Positions 41,603 through 52,006 of a stretch of DNA of 64,000 nucleotides are shown here, one piece after another. The notes below the pieces were generated by a model. The model was given only the letters and a program-made list of their open reading frames with translations, was not told where the DNA came from and did no database searches. A program made the position numbers and the translations under genes. Positions within the stretch are counted from its first letter, which is position 1. Every line of letters starts with the position of its first letter. Source of the DNA: Helicobacter sp. NHP19-012 (GTDB lineage Bacteria > Campylobacterota > Campylobacteria > Campylobacterales > Helicobacteraceae); NCBI RefSeq assembly GCF_019703325.1, contig NZ_AP024819.1:868001-932000 (forward strand). Reading direction: 5' to 3'.

Positions 41603-43198
41603 TCAATTAACTTTTTGTTTATCTTCTTCTAGTAGATAGTTTCCGCTCTTGACACAAAGGATTCGGGTGTTGTGGATGCTTGGGCGCGTTTTTTGACCTT
41701 TACTCAGCTCTTGCACTTGGTATTCTTTGCAAGTGCCTTGACTTGGGCGGACATACTTATCTTGCCACTCCAAATATTCTTTAGAGTGCGCCACTTGGCT
41801 ATCCAAATACTCTTTTTCATACACCTCCACATACTCCAAAAACTTAGGGCTTAAGTGCAAGTCGTTCTTCTTGATGTCGGTTTTTCTCTCGGCTTTGACC
41901 TCATCTGTGGTGGTGCTAAACTCCGTGGGGGTGGTTTGTCCCACTTGGGGGGGGCGTTGGTAGGTCCTAATGGTCCTTGTGGTGGTGGTGGAGTAGGTGC
42001 TTCTCCACTCTGTAACACGGCTAGGCTCGATCTGCAGGCATTGGCGGGTGCGTGCTCTAGGGCATAGCCCTTCGCTGTAATTTGCCTTGCTTAAAATAAA
42101 AGTGTGTGTGGTCGTGGTGGGTCCTAACACTTCAATTTTAGGGGGCAATTCTACGTAATCTAGCGTGATCCCCGCCTCTTTGCCATGTGCGCTGTCGGCT
42201 TGAAGGCTACAAGGGCTAATGTCTATGTAGTGCCCGCTGGCTTTATCCAAAGCGCGCACGACACTCGGGCGTGTGGCTTGCAATTTTTCATCGTCATAGC
42301 TCCAAACCCCACAAGCTTCCTCTTGCGCCCCTTGTGTGCTTAAAGGCAGACTTAAAAGAGGGGGTGTGTTTTGTGCGCTCGAACGAGGACTTTGGGGGTT
42401 GGGGCTTGTGCGCCTTGGGCTGTAGCGGCGTGTGTTTCTACTTTGTATGCCTGCACTGTGGGCAGAAGGAGAACTTCTAGTGCTTGTGGTGCTTTTTGCG
42501 CCCGTAGAACTGCCTGCATTGCGGCTTGTGGCTGTAGAACCCCTTGTACTTCTAGCAGAGCTGGGGCGTGGGCTAGAACTCTTAGAGCTTGTGGTTTTTC
42601 TTGTGCTCATGGGTTTTCTGCTATAGCTTCTAGGGTTGTAGGTGGGGAATGTAGGGAATGTGGTTTTTACACTTTTATTCTCTTGGCTCTCTTTGGTGCT
42701 GTTTTGGGGCGGGTTTTGCGTGCCTATATTTGGTGGGTTTACGCCCACACTTGTGGGGCTTAGAGGTGTTAGAAAAGGGGCACTTTGTGGGGACGCAAAG
42801 TGCGGATAAGTTTGTGGAGGCAAGTCTAGCATTTGTGCCATTTTTGAGGGGCTAGGGTCTTTGAAATAAATGCGTGTGCCTTTGTGGATTTTATTTAGCA
42901 AAAGCGCACCTAGCTCTTGCGTGGTTTGGAGTTTTAGGGGCAAAACACGCAGTGCGTGTTTTGCTGGCGTTGCGCGTTTGCTTGAGGGTAACTTTTTAAG
43001 GCGCAAGGTCTGTAAAAAAAGTTGATTGCCCTGAAGTCGATACACCCCCTCGACAATGAGCTGTTTTTGGGCGGTGTTTTTGTAAAGGACATACCCGCTA
43101 AAACGCCCACTCTTTTGTTTTAGGGGCAAATCTTGGAGGGTTTGGATGGTCAAACCCTGCAAACAAGCCACCGCTAAAAGCCACAACACCCAAAACAT
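41603..43198 (-). CDS. Secreted protein with Ser/Arg/Thr-rich low-complexity region, unknown function
   Basis: 531 residues, not recognised. Signal-like hydrophobic N-terminus (MFWVLWLLAVACLQGLTIQ), then a domain with YVLYKNTAQKQLIVEGVYRL and a run of basic residues. Residues about 165-285 are disordered and dominated by S, R, T, P (for example SSKSSSPRPSSARSTRGSTA). The second half holds paired cysteines (EEACGVWSYDDEK, SPCSLQ, GLCPRARTRQCLQIEP), a Thr run (STYSTTTTRTIRTYQRPP) and a charged C-terminus (VEVYEKEYLDSQVAHSKEYL). The cysteines suggest disulfide-bonded periplasmic or surface domains. It lies 8 bases behind ppc but is probably unrelated. Confidence 0.7.
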   Translation of the reverse strand: MFWVLWLLAVACLQGLTIQTLQDLPLKQKSGRFSGYVLYKNTAQKQLIVEGVYRLQGNQLFLQTLRLKKLPSSKRATPAKHALRVLPLKLQTTQELGALLLNKIHKGTRIYFKDPSPSKMAQMLDLPPQTYPHFASPQSAPFLTPLSPTSVGVNPPNIGTQNPPQNSTKESQENKSVKTTFPTFPTYNPRSYSRKPMSTRKTTSSKSSSPRPSSARSTRGSTATSRNAGSSTGAKSTTSTRSSPSAHSAGIQSRNTRRYSPRRTSPNPQSPRSSAQNTPPLLSLPLSTQGAQEEACGVWSYDDEKLQATRPSVVRALDKASGHYIDISPCSLQADSAHGKEAGITLDYVELPPKIEVLGPTTTTHTFILSKANYSEGLCPRARTRQCLQIEPSRVTEWRSTYSTTTTRTIRTYQRPPQVGQTTPTEFSTTTDEVKAERKTDIKKNDLHLSPKFLEYVEVYEKEYLDSQVAHSKEYLEWQDKYVRPSQGTCKEYQVQELSKGQKTRPSIHNTRILCVKSGNYLLEEDKQKVN

Positions 43199-43206
43199 GA
43201 AACCCC

Positions 43207-45838
43207 CTAGCCGGTGTTTCTCAAGCCTTGAGCAATGCCAATTAAAGTGCTTTGTATGGCAAGCTTGATTTCGTCTTTGGGGTGGTGCTTAAACGCCTTG
43301 ATGAGCTCGGTTTGCAAGCAACTAAGGGCGTTGATGTAGGGGGTTCTAAATAAAATCCCTTGCCTAACTAGTTCGTCTTTTTCTAATAACGCGCTCTCTT
43401 GGCGGATAGCTAAAATGCGCTCTAGGCTCGTGGTAAATTCGTTTTTAATCTGCGCCCAAATGTGCGCAGCATTGGGGACATCGTGGGCGAATTGGTGGTA
43501 TTCTCTAGCGGTGTCTAAATCCACTTTTAATAAGACTTGGGCGATGTTGTCGATCACCACCTTAAAAAACCCACCCTCAAGGTAGCATTTTTGCAAATCG
43601 GCTAAATCCACGCTCTTAAGCGCACTGCCCACGCCAAACCACGCCGGTAAAATGCTTCTATTTTGCGTCCACGCAAAGACCCATGGGATCGCCCTTAAAT
43701 CCTCTAACTTCGTGCTTTCCTTGCGCTTGGCGGGGCGTGAGCCTAAATTCAACTCTTGGATAAAGGCGATGGGGGTGGCTTGTTTGAAGTATTCCAAAAA
43801 GCCGTGCATGGTGTAGAGCTGACGGTAGGTGGTGTAAGAGATTTTTGAGAGTTGTTGCATGAGCTCTTTAGTGGCGGGGCTAATGGGGTTTTTAGACATC
43901 CCCTTTTCATCGTAGAGCGACTTTTTTAGCAACGCCCCCACAATGTTAGATAGATTATTGAGCGCGCTCGTGTTGTTGAGGTATCTCGAGCTGATGGTTT
44001 CGCCTTGTTCGGTAAGTTTCAAGGTGTCTTGCACACTAAAAAGCGGGGCACTTAATAAAGCGTCCTCTAAGCTTCCCCCGCCCCGACTCACACTCCCCCC
44101 GCCCATGGAACAAAATAAATTCAATGCCCAGCTCTTGACCCAAAGCGACCAAACGGCAGATCGCCATGTGTAGGTTGTAGTTGCTCGCAAAAATCCCCCC
44201 ATCCTTGCTTGAATCGGAGTAACCCACCATGATCTCTTGGGTGTTTTGCATGCCCTGCAAATAGGCTTGGTAGTGGGGGTTGGCGTGCAGGGCTTTTAAA
44301 ATTTTGGGGGCGTGGTTTAAATCCTCAATGGTTTCAAAAAGGGGAGTGATGTATAAATCTTTTTCTAGCCCCACTTGTTTGACCAGCCACAGCACGGCGA
44401 GTAGGTCGCTTGCCTGCGTTGTCATGGAGATGATGACACTTGAAAAGGCGTTTTTGGCGATTTTGCACTGTGCCCAAAGCATGGTTAAAAAGCCCTCTAG
44501 TAGCCGTTTGCACTCTGCGCTCACCTGTGGCAGCAGCGACCAAAAGGAAATGGGTTCTAGTTTGAGGGCATGGTTTAGGGCTTCTAGCTTTTGCTCTTCA
44601 GGCAGGGCGTAAAAGTCGGTGGCAAGAGAGAGTAGAGAAAAAACCTCGCTCAGGGCATTGACAAACACCGCCCGATGTTCTCTAAAATCCAAACTCAGCA
44701 AGTGAAAGCCCGTGAGCAAGACTAAATTTTTAAAACGGCGTATAGAGCCTTGCAAACTAGGCTCTAAGTTTTCTAAAAGCAAATCAATGTCGGCAACAAG
44801 TTCGCCGGCGTGTTGGTAGCTAAAGTCAATGGGGATAGGCGAATTAAGGGCGATGAGGCGGTTTTTTAATTTGGTTTGCATTAAAAGCAATTTGGCTCTA
44901 AAGGGCTCTTTGGGGTGCAACCTTGCACTCGTGGGGTCTAGTTTGTGATAGGACTCGTTTAAATCGGCTTGCAGGGCAGCAGAGATGGGGCAAAAGTCCA
45001 CAGAGATAGACAACTCACGGCGCAATTTGTCTAGCTCTTTGAGGTAGAGGTCGATGATAAAGTGGTGTTGGATCGCCACGACTTCACGCATGAGGGCATT
45101 AGTAACCATGGGGTTACCATCGCGATCCCCGCCGATCCAGCTGCCCAGTTTGAGCGGGGCGGGGGTGGGGGGGGTTTTAAATGCCGCTTGGATTTGTTGG
45201 CATAAATCTAAACAGCTAGGCAGAAACGAGTTTTCTAGGATATACAGCAGATTGTCTAGTTCAAACAAGACCTCTAGTTTTTCTTGGCGCACGAGGTGGC
45301 TTTTATACAGCAGGCGCAGGCGGTAGGCGAGCCGCTCTTTGGCTTTTTTCATCCCCAAAGGGTCGCAGGGGTGGTCAAAAATCGTAGCAAGATCGCCAAA
45401 CATTTCCTGGATCGCTTCTAAAAAGGTGCGGCGCATGGATTGCGTGGGGTGGGCGGTGAAAACGGGGTAAAAGCGGATGTGTTGCAGTTTGTCGGCAAGT
45501 TCCTTAGGGCTAAAGCCCGCTTGGCTGAGATCTTTATGGGCTTTGGCTAGCCCCATGGTGGAGGGTTGTTTGTTTCTATAGCGCTCTTCTACGAGATTAG
45601 CTAAGATGTGATAGAGCGAAAAAGCCTTAATCACTTCTAAGATTTGATCCGATTTAATCGTGGCTTGCAATTCTTGGGCCAATTGCGTGGGGGGGGCGTA
45701 GCTTTTAAATAGGCTTTTGAGGGTGCTAAAATAGCTAGTGCTTTTAGGGCTAAACTCCTGTAAAATTTCTAAGAGCAAGTCTTGCAAAAAGTCTAATTCC
45801 ACTTGGATGTTTTGCGCCACGCACTCTCCTAAAAACAA
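43207..45838 (-). pseudogene. ppc: Phosphoenolpyruvate carboxylase, frame broken in a G run of the active-site loop
   Basis: Two frames (44036-45838 and 43207-44202) together give about 877 residues, the usual length. N-terminal part has FTAHPTQSMRR (family FTAHPTE) and GSWIGGDRDGNPMVT; IMVGYSDSSKDGG follows. The frame breaks inside the invariant loop FHGRGGS(V/I)xRGGG: six Gs follow the C of the Arg codon, while eight are needed for RGGSV. The second part continues SVSRGGGSLEDALLSAP, LRAIPWVFAWTQNR, GVGSAL and ends GLRNTG, as in E. coli. It carboxylates PEP to oxaloacetate. I know of no ppc in H. pylori. Divergent from ilvC. Confidence 0.87.
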
Positions 45839-45893
45839 AACTTAAGTTGTTTTCGTTTAGAATAGGCGCTCATCATAAATGAAAGGGTAATTT

Positions 45894-46886
45894 ATGGGCG
45901 ATTTACCCATTTACACCGACCAAGATGGCAATTTAGAAACACTTTTACACCAAAGAGTCGCCATTTTGGGCTACGGGGCGCATGGGCGTGCACACGCACT
46001 TAACTTAAGGGATAGTGGGGTGGCGGTGCAAGTCGGGTTGTATGACGGAAGCCCTAGTGCAGCCGTTGCCAAAAAAGATGGCTTTGAAGTCTCTAGTGTC
46101 AAAAAATGCGTGAAAGAGTGCTCCACTTTGGCATTTCTCTTACCCGATGAAATCCACGGGGACATTTACAAGCAAGAGCTCGCCCCCTACATACAGCCCG
46201 GACAGACTTTGATCTTTGCGCATGGCTTTAGCGTGTGTTTCGGGCAGGTGCAAGCCCCTGAGGGTGTGGGCTTAGCGTTGGTGTCGCCCAAAAGTACGGG
46301 TTATGCCCTAAGAGAAAATTACAAAGAGGGGCGAGGAGTCTTCGCGTTAATGGGCGTGCAGCAAGACAACAGCCACAAAAACGCCAAAGAAATTGCCCTA
46401 AGTTACGCCTGCGCTTTGGGCTGTGGGCGGGTGGGGATTTTAGAAACCACCTTCAAGGACGAAACCCATTGCGATTTGTTCGGCGAGCAAGCGGTGCTGT
46501 GCGGGGGGGTGGAGCACTTGCTGCTCAACGCTTTTAACACCCTCGTGGAGGCGGGTTATCCTAAAGAAGTTGCCTATTTTGAGTGCGTGCAAGAGTTGAA
46601 GGTGATTGCAGATTTGATTTACGCTAAAGGCTTGGTTAGCATGCAAGAGCATATCTCTAACACCGCTGAGTATGGGGGGCTAGTGAGTGGGGGCAAAGTC
46701 GTGGATACAAGCGTGAAAGAAAGAATGCGTAGCATTCTGGCGAAGATACAGGACGGCTCGTTTGCAAAGAGTTTCTTAGATGAGAAAGAGCAGGGCTATC
46801 CCCAAATCCACGAGAGCCGCAAAGCCCTAGGGGTGCACCCCTTGGAGCAGGTGGGGGCGCATTTGCGGCAATATTTGTTTAAGTAG
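45894..46886 (+). CDS. ilvC: Ketol-acid reductoisomerase
   Basis: 330 residues, class I. NAD(P)H loop [19 protein letters not shown], catalytic His in IFAHGFSV, metal residues in [12 protein letters not shown] and [16 protein letters not shown], and SNTAEYG. It converts acetolactate/acetohydroxybutyrate to dihydroxy acids in valine/isoleucine synthesis. HP0330 homologue, in the same position before minD. The loop has GAHGR where many enzymes have GSQG, so cofactor preference is not clear. AAAGGG precedes the ATG. Confidence 0.95.
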   Translation: MGDLPIYTDQDGNLETLLHQRVAILGYGAHGRAHALNLRDSGVAVQVGLYDGSPSAAVAKKDGFEVSSVKKCVKECSTLAFLLPDEIHGDIYKQELAPYIQPGQTLIFAHGFSVCFGQVQAPEGVGLALVSPKSTGYALRENYKEGRGVFALMGVQQDNSHKNAKEIALSYACALGCGRVGILETTFKDETHCDLFGEQAVLCGGVEHLLLNAFNTLVEAGYPKEVAYFECVQELKVIADLIYAKGLVSMQEHISNTAEYGGLVSGGKVVDTSVKERMRSILAKIQDGSFAKSFLDEKEQGYPQIHESRKALGVHPLEQVGAHLRQYLFK

Positions 46887-46894
46887 GGGTTTTC

Positions 46895-47695
46895 GTGGTC
46901 ATCACAATCACTTCGGGCAAGGGCGGGGTGGGTAAAAGCACCTCTACGGCGAATTTAGCCATTGGGCTTGCCATGCAGGGCAAAAGAGTCGTGGCGATTG
47001 ACTTTGACATAGGTCTGCGTAATTTAGACATGATTTTGGGGCTAGAGAACCGCATTGTCTACGATGTGGTGGATGTGATGGAAGGCAACTGTAAGTTGCC
47101 TCAGGCTTTAATCACAGACAAAAAGAACAAAGACTTGTTCTTTTTGCCCGCTTCACAGAGCAAGGACAAAAATATCCTAGAGAAGTCCAAAGTGCAAGCC
47201 TTGATTGCGGATTTAAAAGCGCAGTTTGACTTCGTGTTGATCGACTCGCCCGCAGGCATTGAAAGCGGATTTGAGCACGCCATGCTCTTTGCCGATCGGG
47301 CGATCGTGGTGGTAACGCCTGAAGTCAGCAGTGTTAGGGATAGCGATCGGGTCATAGGGATCATGGACGCCAAAAGCCAAAAGGTTAAGGACGGGCAAGA
47401 AATGGTCAAGCACATTTTGATCAACCGCATTAAGCCCGAGTTGGTGGAGAAACAAGAGATGCTCTCTAATGAGGATGTGTTAAAAATCCTTGCTCTGCCC
47501 TTAATCGGCTTAGTGCCCGAGGATCCTAAAATCATATCCGCTACAAACACGGGCGAGCCGATCATTTACACCCAAAGCCCAAGCGCACTCGCATTTCAAA
47601 GGATCACCAAGCGCATTTTGGGCGAGGATGTCCCCTTTGTAGAGTTTAAAACTAAGCGGGGGTTGATGGGGGCGTTAAGGGGCTTGTTTGCATGA
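46895..47695 (+). CDS. minD: Septum-site determining ATPase MinD
   Basis: 266 residues. Deviant Walker [12 protein letters not shown] at the N-terminus, [26 protein letters not shown], and a C-terminal amphipathic helix ([15 protein letters not shown]) for membrane binding. With MinE and MinC it keeps the division site at midcell. The GTG at 46895 is used; the protein starts [11 protein letters not shown]. Its end overlaps minE by 4 bases. Confidence 0.96.
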   Translation: MVITITSGKGGVGKSTSTANLAIGLAMQGKRVVAIDFDIGLRNLDMILGLENRIVYDVVDVMEGNCKLPQALITDKKNKDLFFLPASQSKDKNILEKSKVQALIADLKAQFDFVLIDSPAGIESGFEHAMLFADRAIVVVTPEVSSVRDSDRVIGIMDAKSQKVKDGQEMVKHILINRIKPELVEKQEMLSNEDVLKILALPLIGLVPEDPKIISATNTGEPIIYTQSPSALAFQRITKRILGEDVPFVEFKTKRGLMGALRGLFA

Positions 47696-47940
47696 CCTTG
47701 CTCACCAAATGGTTTAAGGGCACGAGCAGCGCACACATTGCCAAGGACCGCTTAAAGCTCGTGCTCGCCTATGAACGCAGTGTCCGTCTGCCCTACATGG
47801 AGGAGATGAAAAAAGAGATTTTAGCCGTTGTGCAAAAATACATCCATACAAGCAAAATCGATGTGCGGGCAAATTCCAACCACGACATAGACACCCTAGA
47901 AGTGGAGATTGTGCTCGAAAAGCAAACCCCCACTTCTTAA
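47692..47940 (+). CDS. minE: Cell division topological specificity factor MinE
   Basis: 82 residues. N-terminal MinD-stimulating helix region ([14 protein letters not shown]) and C-terminal dimer domain ([15 protein letters not shown], ending [10 protein letters not shown]). Typical MinE length. ATGA overlap with minD; dprA begins at the next base after its stop. Confidence 0.95.
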   Translation: MTLLTKWFKGTSSAHIAKDRLKLVLAYERSVRLPYMEEMKKEILAVVQKYIHTSKIDVRANSNHDIDTLEVEIVLEKQTPTS

Positions 47941-48753
47941 ATGCAAAGCCATTTTACGCCAAAGCCCCTAGACTTCTTGCCTTTAAGTTTTAAAGCCCTA
48001 AAAAACCCTCCTAAACTCTTGCACTATGTGGGGGAGTTAAGGCACTTGCAAGCCCCCTTAAAAGTCGCCCTTGTGGGCACAAGAAAACCCACCACCTACA
48101 CCCAGCAATGCACCGCCACGCTGGCAAGAGAATTAGCCAAAATCGGGGCGGTGGTTATAAGTGGGGGAGCACTAGGCGTAGACATCATCGCTCAAAAAAA
48201 CGCCCTACCCGCCACGATCATGCTCGCCCCCTGCTCCTTAGAGCGCATTTACCCACCTAGCAACGCCCAAGTCATTAAAGAAATTGCCAAAGAGGGGCTG
48301 ATTTTAAGCGAATACACTAAGGATTTGCAGCCCCACCGCTACACCTTTTTAGAGCGCAACCGCTTGGTTATTGCCTTAAGTGATGTCGTCGTTATCCCCG
48401 AAGCACAAGAAAACAGCGGGTCTATGGCGAGTGCAAGATTAGCCCAAGAATTAAACAAGCCCTTATTTGTCCTACCCCAAAGGCTCTTTGAGAGCCCGGG
48501 CACAAATGCTCTTTTAGCGCAAAATAAAGCCCAAGCCATTTACGACATAGTGGAGTTCGTGGGAGATTTAGCTAGGGATTTTGGCTTAAGCCTACCGGTT
48601 GCAAAAACCCAAAGCACAAATACAGACTTTTTAGAGTTTTGCCAAAAGTCCCCTAGCTTTGAAGAAGCCTATGCGGTGTTTGGGGATTTACTGCTCGAGC
48701 AAGAGCTCTTGGGCGTGGTGAAAAGAGAAAACGGGCGAGTGGTGGTGCTGTGA
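47941..48753 (+). CDS. dprA: DNA processing protein DprA
   Basis: 270 residues. Rossmann-like core: LVGTRKPTTYTQQ, GAVVISGGALGVDIIAQ, GLILSEYTKDLQPHRYTFLERNR and ENSGSMASARLAQELNKP. DprA protects incoming single-stranded DNA and loads RecA in natural transformation, important in Helicobacter genetic exchange. HP0333 homologue. C-terminus after residue 215 is the small winged-helix (DML1-like) extension found in H. pylori DprA. Overlaps ruvX by 4 bases. Confidence 0.94.
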   Translation: MQSHFTPKPLDFLPLSFKALKNPPKLLHYVGELRHLQAPLKVALVGTRKPTTYTQQCTATLARELAKIGAVVISGGALGVDIIAQKNALPATIMLAPCSLERIYPPSNAQVIKEIAKEGLILSEYTKDLQPHRYTFLERNRLVIALSDVVVIPEAQENSGSMASARLAQELNKPLFVLPQRLFESPGTNALLAQNKAQAIYDIVEFVGDLARDFGLSLPVAKTQSTNTDFLEFCQKSPSFEEAYAVFGDLLLEQELLGVVKRENGRVVVL

Positions 48754-49142
48754 TTTTGGCGTGCGACATTGGCTTAAAACGCATTGGCTTGGCTATGAGC
48801 GTGCAGGGCATTATCTTGCCTTTAGAGCCGATTTTACGCTTTAATCGTAAACAAGCCAGTCAAGAGTTGCAAGCCCTCTTAGACACCAAAAAGCCTTCTT
48901 GCCTTGTGGTGGGCTTGCCCCCTGAAAACTACGCCGACACACGCAAACGCATTCTGCACTTTGTGGGGCTTTTAAACTTTGCCCCTGTAGTGTTTGTCAA
49001 TGAGTGCAACACCAGCCTAGATGCCCTAGAGCACACCCACCACCTCAAGACACAAAAACGCCAAAAAGCCCGCAAGGACGGCACTCTGGATAGCCTCGCT
49101 GCCTGTGAAATCTTAAAACGCTATCACGAAATGTTGGTGTAA
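48750..49142 (+). CDS. ruvX: Putative Holliday-junction resolvase / pre-16S rRNA nuclease RuvX (YqgF)
   Basis: 130 residues of the YqgF RNase H-like fold: [14 protein letters not shown] (first acidic residue), [25 protein letters not shown] and a C-terminal [13 protein letters not shown] (last catalytic Asp). Family members mature 16S rRNA and were proposed as resolvases. HP0334 homologue. It starts with GTG at 48750 and ends 19 bases inside the 3' end of yebC on the other strand. Confidence 0.92.
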   Translation: MILACDIGLKRIGLAMSVQGIILPLEPILRFNRKQASQELQALLDTKKPSCLVVGLPPENYADTRKRILHFVGLLNFAPVVFVNECNTSLDALEHTHHLKTQKRQKARKDGTLDSLAACEILKRYHEMLV

Positions 49143-49846
49143 AGGGCGATCACATCGTCGTCCTCTTCGATCTTGTCGATCAGTTTTTCGCTCTCGGCTA
49201 GGGCTTGCTCGCTTAGGCTAATGGGGGCGTTGGCAATGCGTTGCAAGCTCGCCTTTTGCACAGGGATTTTTAAGGTTTCAAAGCCCTCGTTTAGCTGTTT
49301 AAAGTCTTGGTAATCGCCAATGGCAAAAAAGCTTTCCCCTTCCACTTCTAAACTCTCTAGCCCATAATCGATTAAACTAAGCTCCAAATCCTCTAAGGAC
49401 AGATTTAAAGGTTTTAAATCCTCCAAACGCCCCTCTAAAACGCTTTTTCTTGAAAACATAAACTCCAAAGAGCCGTTATTGACAATGCTCGCCCCGGGGG
49501 TTTTGTTGAAGTAGCTTTTAAGGTTAGCGATGGTGCGGGTGGGGTTGTCGGTCATGCACTCGATGAAAAGCAAGACCCCGTGATTCGCCTTGCCCTCATA
49601 GCTCACCTCCACTAATTGCCCCTCTTTACTGCTCGCCCTTTTGATCGCCGCGTCTATGTTGTCCTTAGGCATGTTTTGCGCTTTAGCGTTTAAAATCGCT
49701 GTGCGTAATTTGGCGTTGCTGGCCGGGTCCCCTCCACCCTCTTTAGCTGCTAGCGTGATCGCCTTAGCCAATTTAGGAAACACCTTACTCATTTTATCCC
49801 AGCGTTTTTCTTTCGCTGCCCGTCTGTATTCAAAAGCCCGTCCCAT
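49124..49846 (-). CDS. yebC: YebC/PmpR-family regulatory protein
   Basis: 240 residues. N-terminal [20 protein letters not shown], then [20 protein letters not shown] and [17 protein letters not shown], the diagnostic TACO1/YebC block. These proteins act as transcription regulators in some bacteria and help translate proline-rich stretches in others. HP0162 homologue. The ATG at 49844-49846 touches the hemB stop, as in H. pylori. Confidence 0.94.
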   Translation of the reverse strand: MGRAFEYRRAAKEKRWDKMSKVFPKLAKAITLAAKEGGGDPASNAKLRTAILNAKAQNMPKDNIDAAIKRASSKEGQLVEVSYEGKANHGVLLFIECMTDNPTRTIANLKSYFNKTPGASIVNNGSLEFMFSRKSVLEGRLEDLKPLNLSLEDLELSLIDYGLESLEVEGESFFAIGDYQDFKQLNEGFETLKIPVQKASLQRIANAPISLSEQALAESEKLIDKIEEDDDVIALYTNIS

Positions 49847-50814
49847 TAAAATCCTTTCTGTAGTAACTCAGCCACCTCTTTGGCGTGGTAGCTAATGATC
49901 ATATCCGCCCCCGCCCTTTTAAAGGCGGTCATGGTCTCTAGCACTAAATTATTGTAGTCCATGAGATTGTGGGCTTGGGCGAGTTTAAACATGGAATACT
50001 CCCCACTCACATTGTAGATAGCAAGGGGCAGCAGGGTGCGTTCTTTAATGTCCCTGATGATGTCTAAATAGGCAAGGGCGGGTTTTACCATGAGAATGTC
50101 CGCCCCCTGCACTTCGTCCTCTAAACTCTCTAAAATCGCTTCAAAGCGGTTAGAAAAGTCCATTTGATACGCCTTACGATCTCCAAAGCTAGGCGCGGAG
50201 TTAGCCGCCTCTCTAAAAGGCCCGTAGTAGCTGCTGGCAAACTTTGTAGAGTAGCTCATAATGGGTAGGTGGCTAAAGCCGTTAGAATCTAGGGCTTGGC
50301 GTAAAGCGGCTACCATACCATCTAACATGCTGCTAGGGGCAATCATATCCACCCCACTTTGCACCAAGATGAGGGCTTGTTTTGCCAAAATTTCTAAAGT
50401 GGCATCGTTGTCTAACACCCCATTTTTTAAAATCCCACAATGCCCGTGGTCGGTGTATTCGCAAAAGCACAAATCCGCCACCACGCACAAATCGGGAAAG
50501 TTTTCTTTGATCGCCCTTGTAGCGGTGGCGACAATGTGATCATCTTTTAAGGCACTTGAGCCCGTGCTGTCTTTGTGGCTAGGCAGTCCAAAGAGCAGCA
50601 CCGCCTTAATGCCTAGGTTTTGTAGTAGGGTGCACTCTTTGAGTAAATCCTCTAAATCCATTTGCAACACCCCGGGCATGGAGGCGATGGGCGCACTCTT
50701 GCCTTCTTGGCGCACAAAGAGTGGGGCGATGAAGTCGGCGGTGTGTAACCTCGTTTCACGCACAAGGTTACGCAAAGTGGGCGTGGTCCTAAGACGGCGG
50801 AATCGTTTAAACAT
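49846..50814 (-). CDS. hemB: Delta-aminolevulinic acid dehydratase (porphobilinogen synthase)
   Basis: 322 residues. Metal-binding cysteines [11 protein letters not shown], Schiff-base lysines in [14 protein letters not shown] and [12 protein letters not shown], and the N-terminal [18 protein letters not shown]. Condenses two ALA molecules into porphobilinogen for haem. The presence of CxC...C points to a zinc-type enzyme. HP0163 homologue. It overlaps the purF-like gene by 8 bases, an arrangement not found in H. pylori as far as I know. Confidence 0.95.
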   Translation of the reverse strand: MFKRFRRLRTTPTLRNLVRETRLHTADFIAPLFVRQEGKSAPIASMPGVLQMDLEDLLKECTLLQNLGIKAVLLFGLPSHKDSTGSSALKDDHIVATATRAIKENFPDLCVVADLCFCEYTDHGHCGILKNGVLDNDATLEILAKQALILVQSGVDMIAPSSMLDGMVAALRQALDSNGFSHLPIMSYSTKFASSYYGPFREAANSAPSFGDRKAYQMDFSNRFEAILESLEDEVQGADILMVKPALAYLDIIRDIKERTLLPLAIYNVSGEYSMFKLAQAHNLMDYNNLVLETMTAFKRAGADMIISYHAKEVAELLQKGF

Positions 50815-52006
50815 GGCAATCCTTATTTTTTAAGATGAAACAATCCTTGCAAAAGGGGGTATTGATGGCTGTCTTTAGGGCGTTTAGGGATAAAAAGCCC
50901 ACGCTATCAATCCCTATAGTTTGGGCTTCATGGCCTTGCACGCTTAAAAGCTCGTTTTCTTTGGGGATGTCAATGCCCCAAAGGCAGGGGGCTAAAATGG
51001 CGGGGGAAGTGAGCAATAAATGGATGTGCCTAGCCCCTGCACTTTTGAGCATTTGGACCACGACTTTACTGGTCGTCCCCCTAACCAAAGAGTCGTCTAT
51101 TAAAATAATGTCCTTGCCTTTAATGGGTTCAGCCACTAGGCTAAATTTTTGGCGGGCTTTAAGCTCCCTGCTCTCTTGACTGCTCTCTATGAAAGAGCGT
51201 CCCACATAGGGATTAAGGCTTAAAAGAGGGGCAAAGTCTAGACCTAGTTCTTTGGCATAAGCTAGGGCGGCTAGGGTGCCGCTACTTGGGATAGGCAGCA
51301 CAAAATCCGCTTTTAAGGGGTGTTCTTTGGCTAGGGCTTGGCCTAATTTGGCACGCAGGGCATACACGCTTTGGTTAAACACTATGCTGCTAGGGCGGCT
51401 AAAGTAAATGGCTTCAAACACGCAGGGGCTAGGCGTGGGGGTGGCTAAAAGAGCTACGCCCTTTTTAGTGTAAAGCGTGGCGGGGGGGGATTCTTTGATG
51501 TTTATCGCCTCTAAAGCCTGCAGGGCGCAGGTCTCGCTGGCTAGGGCAAACCCGCCGTTTAAATCCCCCACAAAAAGGGGGCGATAACCTTTTGGGTCGC
51601 GCACTGCCATTAAATCATTGGGGGCTAAGACTAGAAAGGAGTAAGCTCCTTTAAGCGTGGGGACAATTTCCTTAAGTCTAGCTTCTAGACTAGGGGCTGT
51701 GGCTTGCTCTAGGGCTTTGGCGATGAACTTTGCGGGGGTTGTTGTGTTGTGTAAATTGCCACAAAAGGCGATGGCTAATCTCTCATTGGCGTAAAAGTCG
51801 TGGTAACTGCCTAAAACCTGCCCTAAAGCGTGGGGGGCGGAGGTGAAAAAATCGGGGGGGGTGCTGCTCAGTAACCCTTGAGATTGCTTAAACTCTATGT
51901 GGCTGTTAGCAGTGGCTAGGGCGATGCCCTCTTGGGCGCGGTGTTGCAAGGAGAGCAGGGCCTGGTGGGCAAGAGCGGGGGTGGCGCAAGCAAAGAGCCC
52001 AAACAC
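50807..52006 (-). CDS. purF: PurF-like amidophosphoribosyltransferase with degenerate glutaminase site
   Basis: 399 residues, aligned by eye along B. subtilis-type PurF. The phosphoribosyltransferase half is intact: [26 protein letters not shown], and the PRPP loop [15 protein letters not shown]. Cysteines equivalent to the 4Fe-4S ligands remain ([25 protein letters not shown]). In the glutaminase half the nucleophile Cys is Phe (GTG start gives MFGLFA for expected MCG(I/V)FG), the HVRY arginine is replaced (LGQVLGSY) and HNGNL reads [12 protein letters not shown] and KGAYSF remain. A stop lies just upstream in frame, so no earlier Cys start exists. It may use free ammonia or be decaying. The start overlaps the arsS stop (TAGTG). 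Confidence 0.82.
   Translation of the reverse strand: MFGLFACATPALAHQALLSLQHRAQEGIALATANSHIEFKQSQGLLSSTPPDFFTSAPHALGQVLGSYHDFYANERLAIAFCGNLHNTTTPAKFIAKALEQATAPSLEARLKEIVPTLKGAYSFLVLAPNDLMAVRDPKGYRPLFVGDLNGGFALASETCALQALEAINIKESPPATLYTKKGVALLATPTPSPCVFEAIYFSRPSSIVFNQSVYALRAKLGQALAKEHPLKADFVLPIPSSGTLAALAYAKELGLDFAPLLSLNPYVGRSFIESSQESRELKARQKFSLVAEPIKGKDIILIDDSLVRGTTSKVVVQMLKSAGARHIHLLLTSPAILAPCLWGIDIPKENELLSVQGHEAQTIGIDSVGFLSLNALKTAINTPFCKDCFILKNKDCHV

Noticed and set aside
42371..42763. 130-residue Cys/Ala/Arg-rich frame on the plus strand
   Set aside because: Shadow of the low-complexity part of the Ser/Arg-rich protein; composition bias keeps several frames open.
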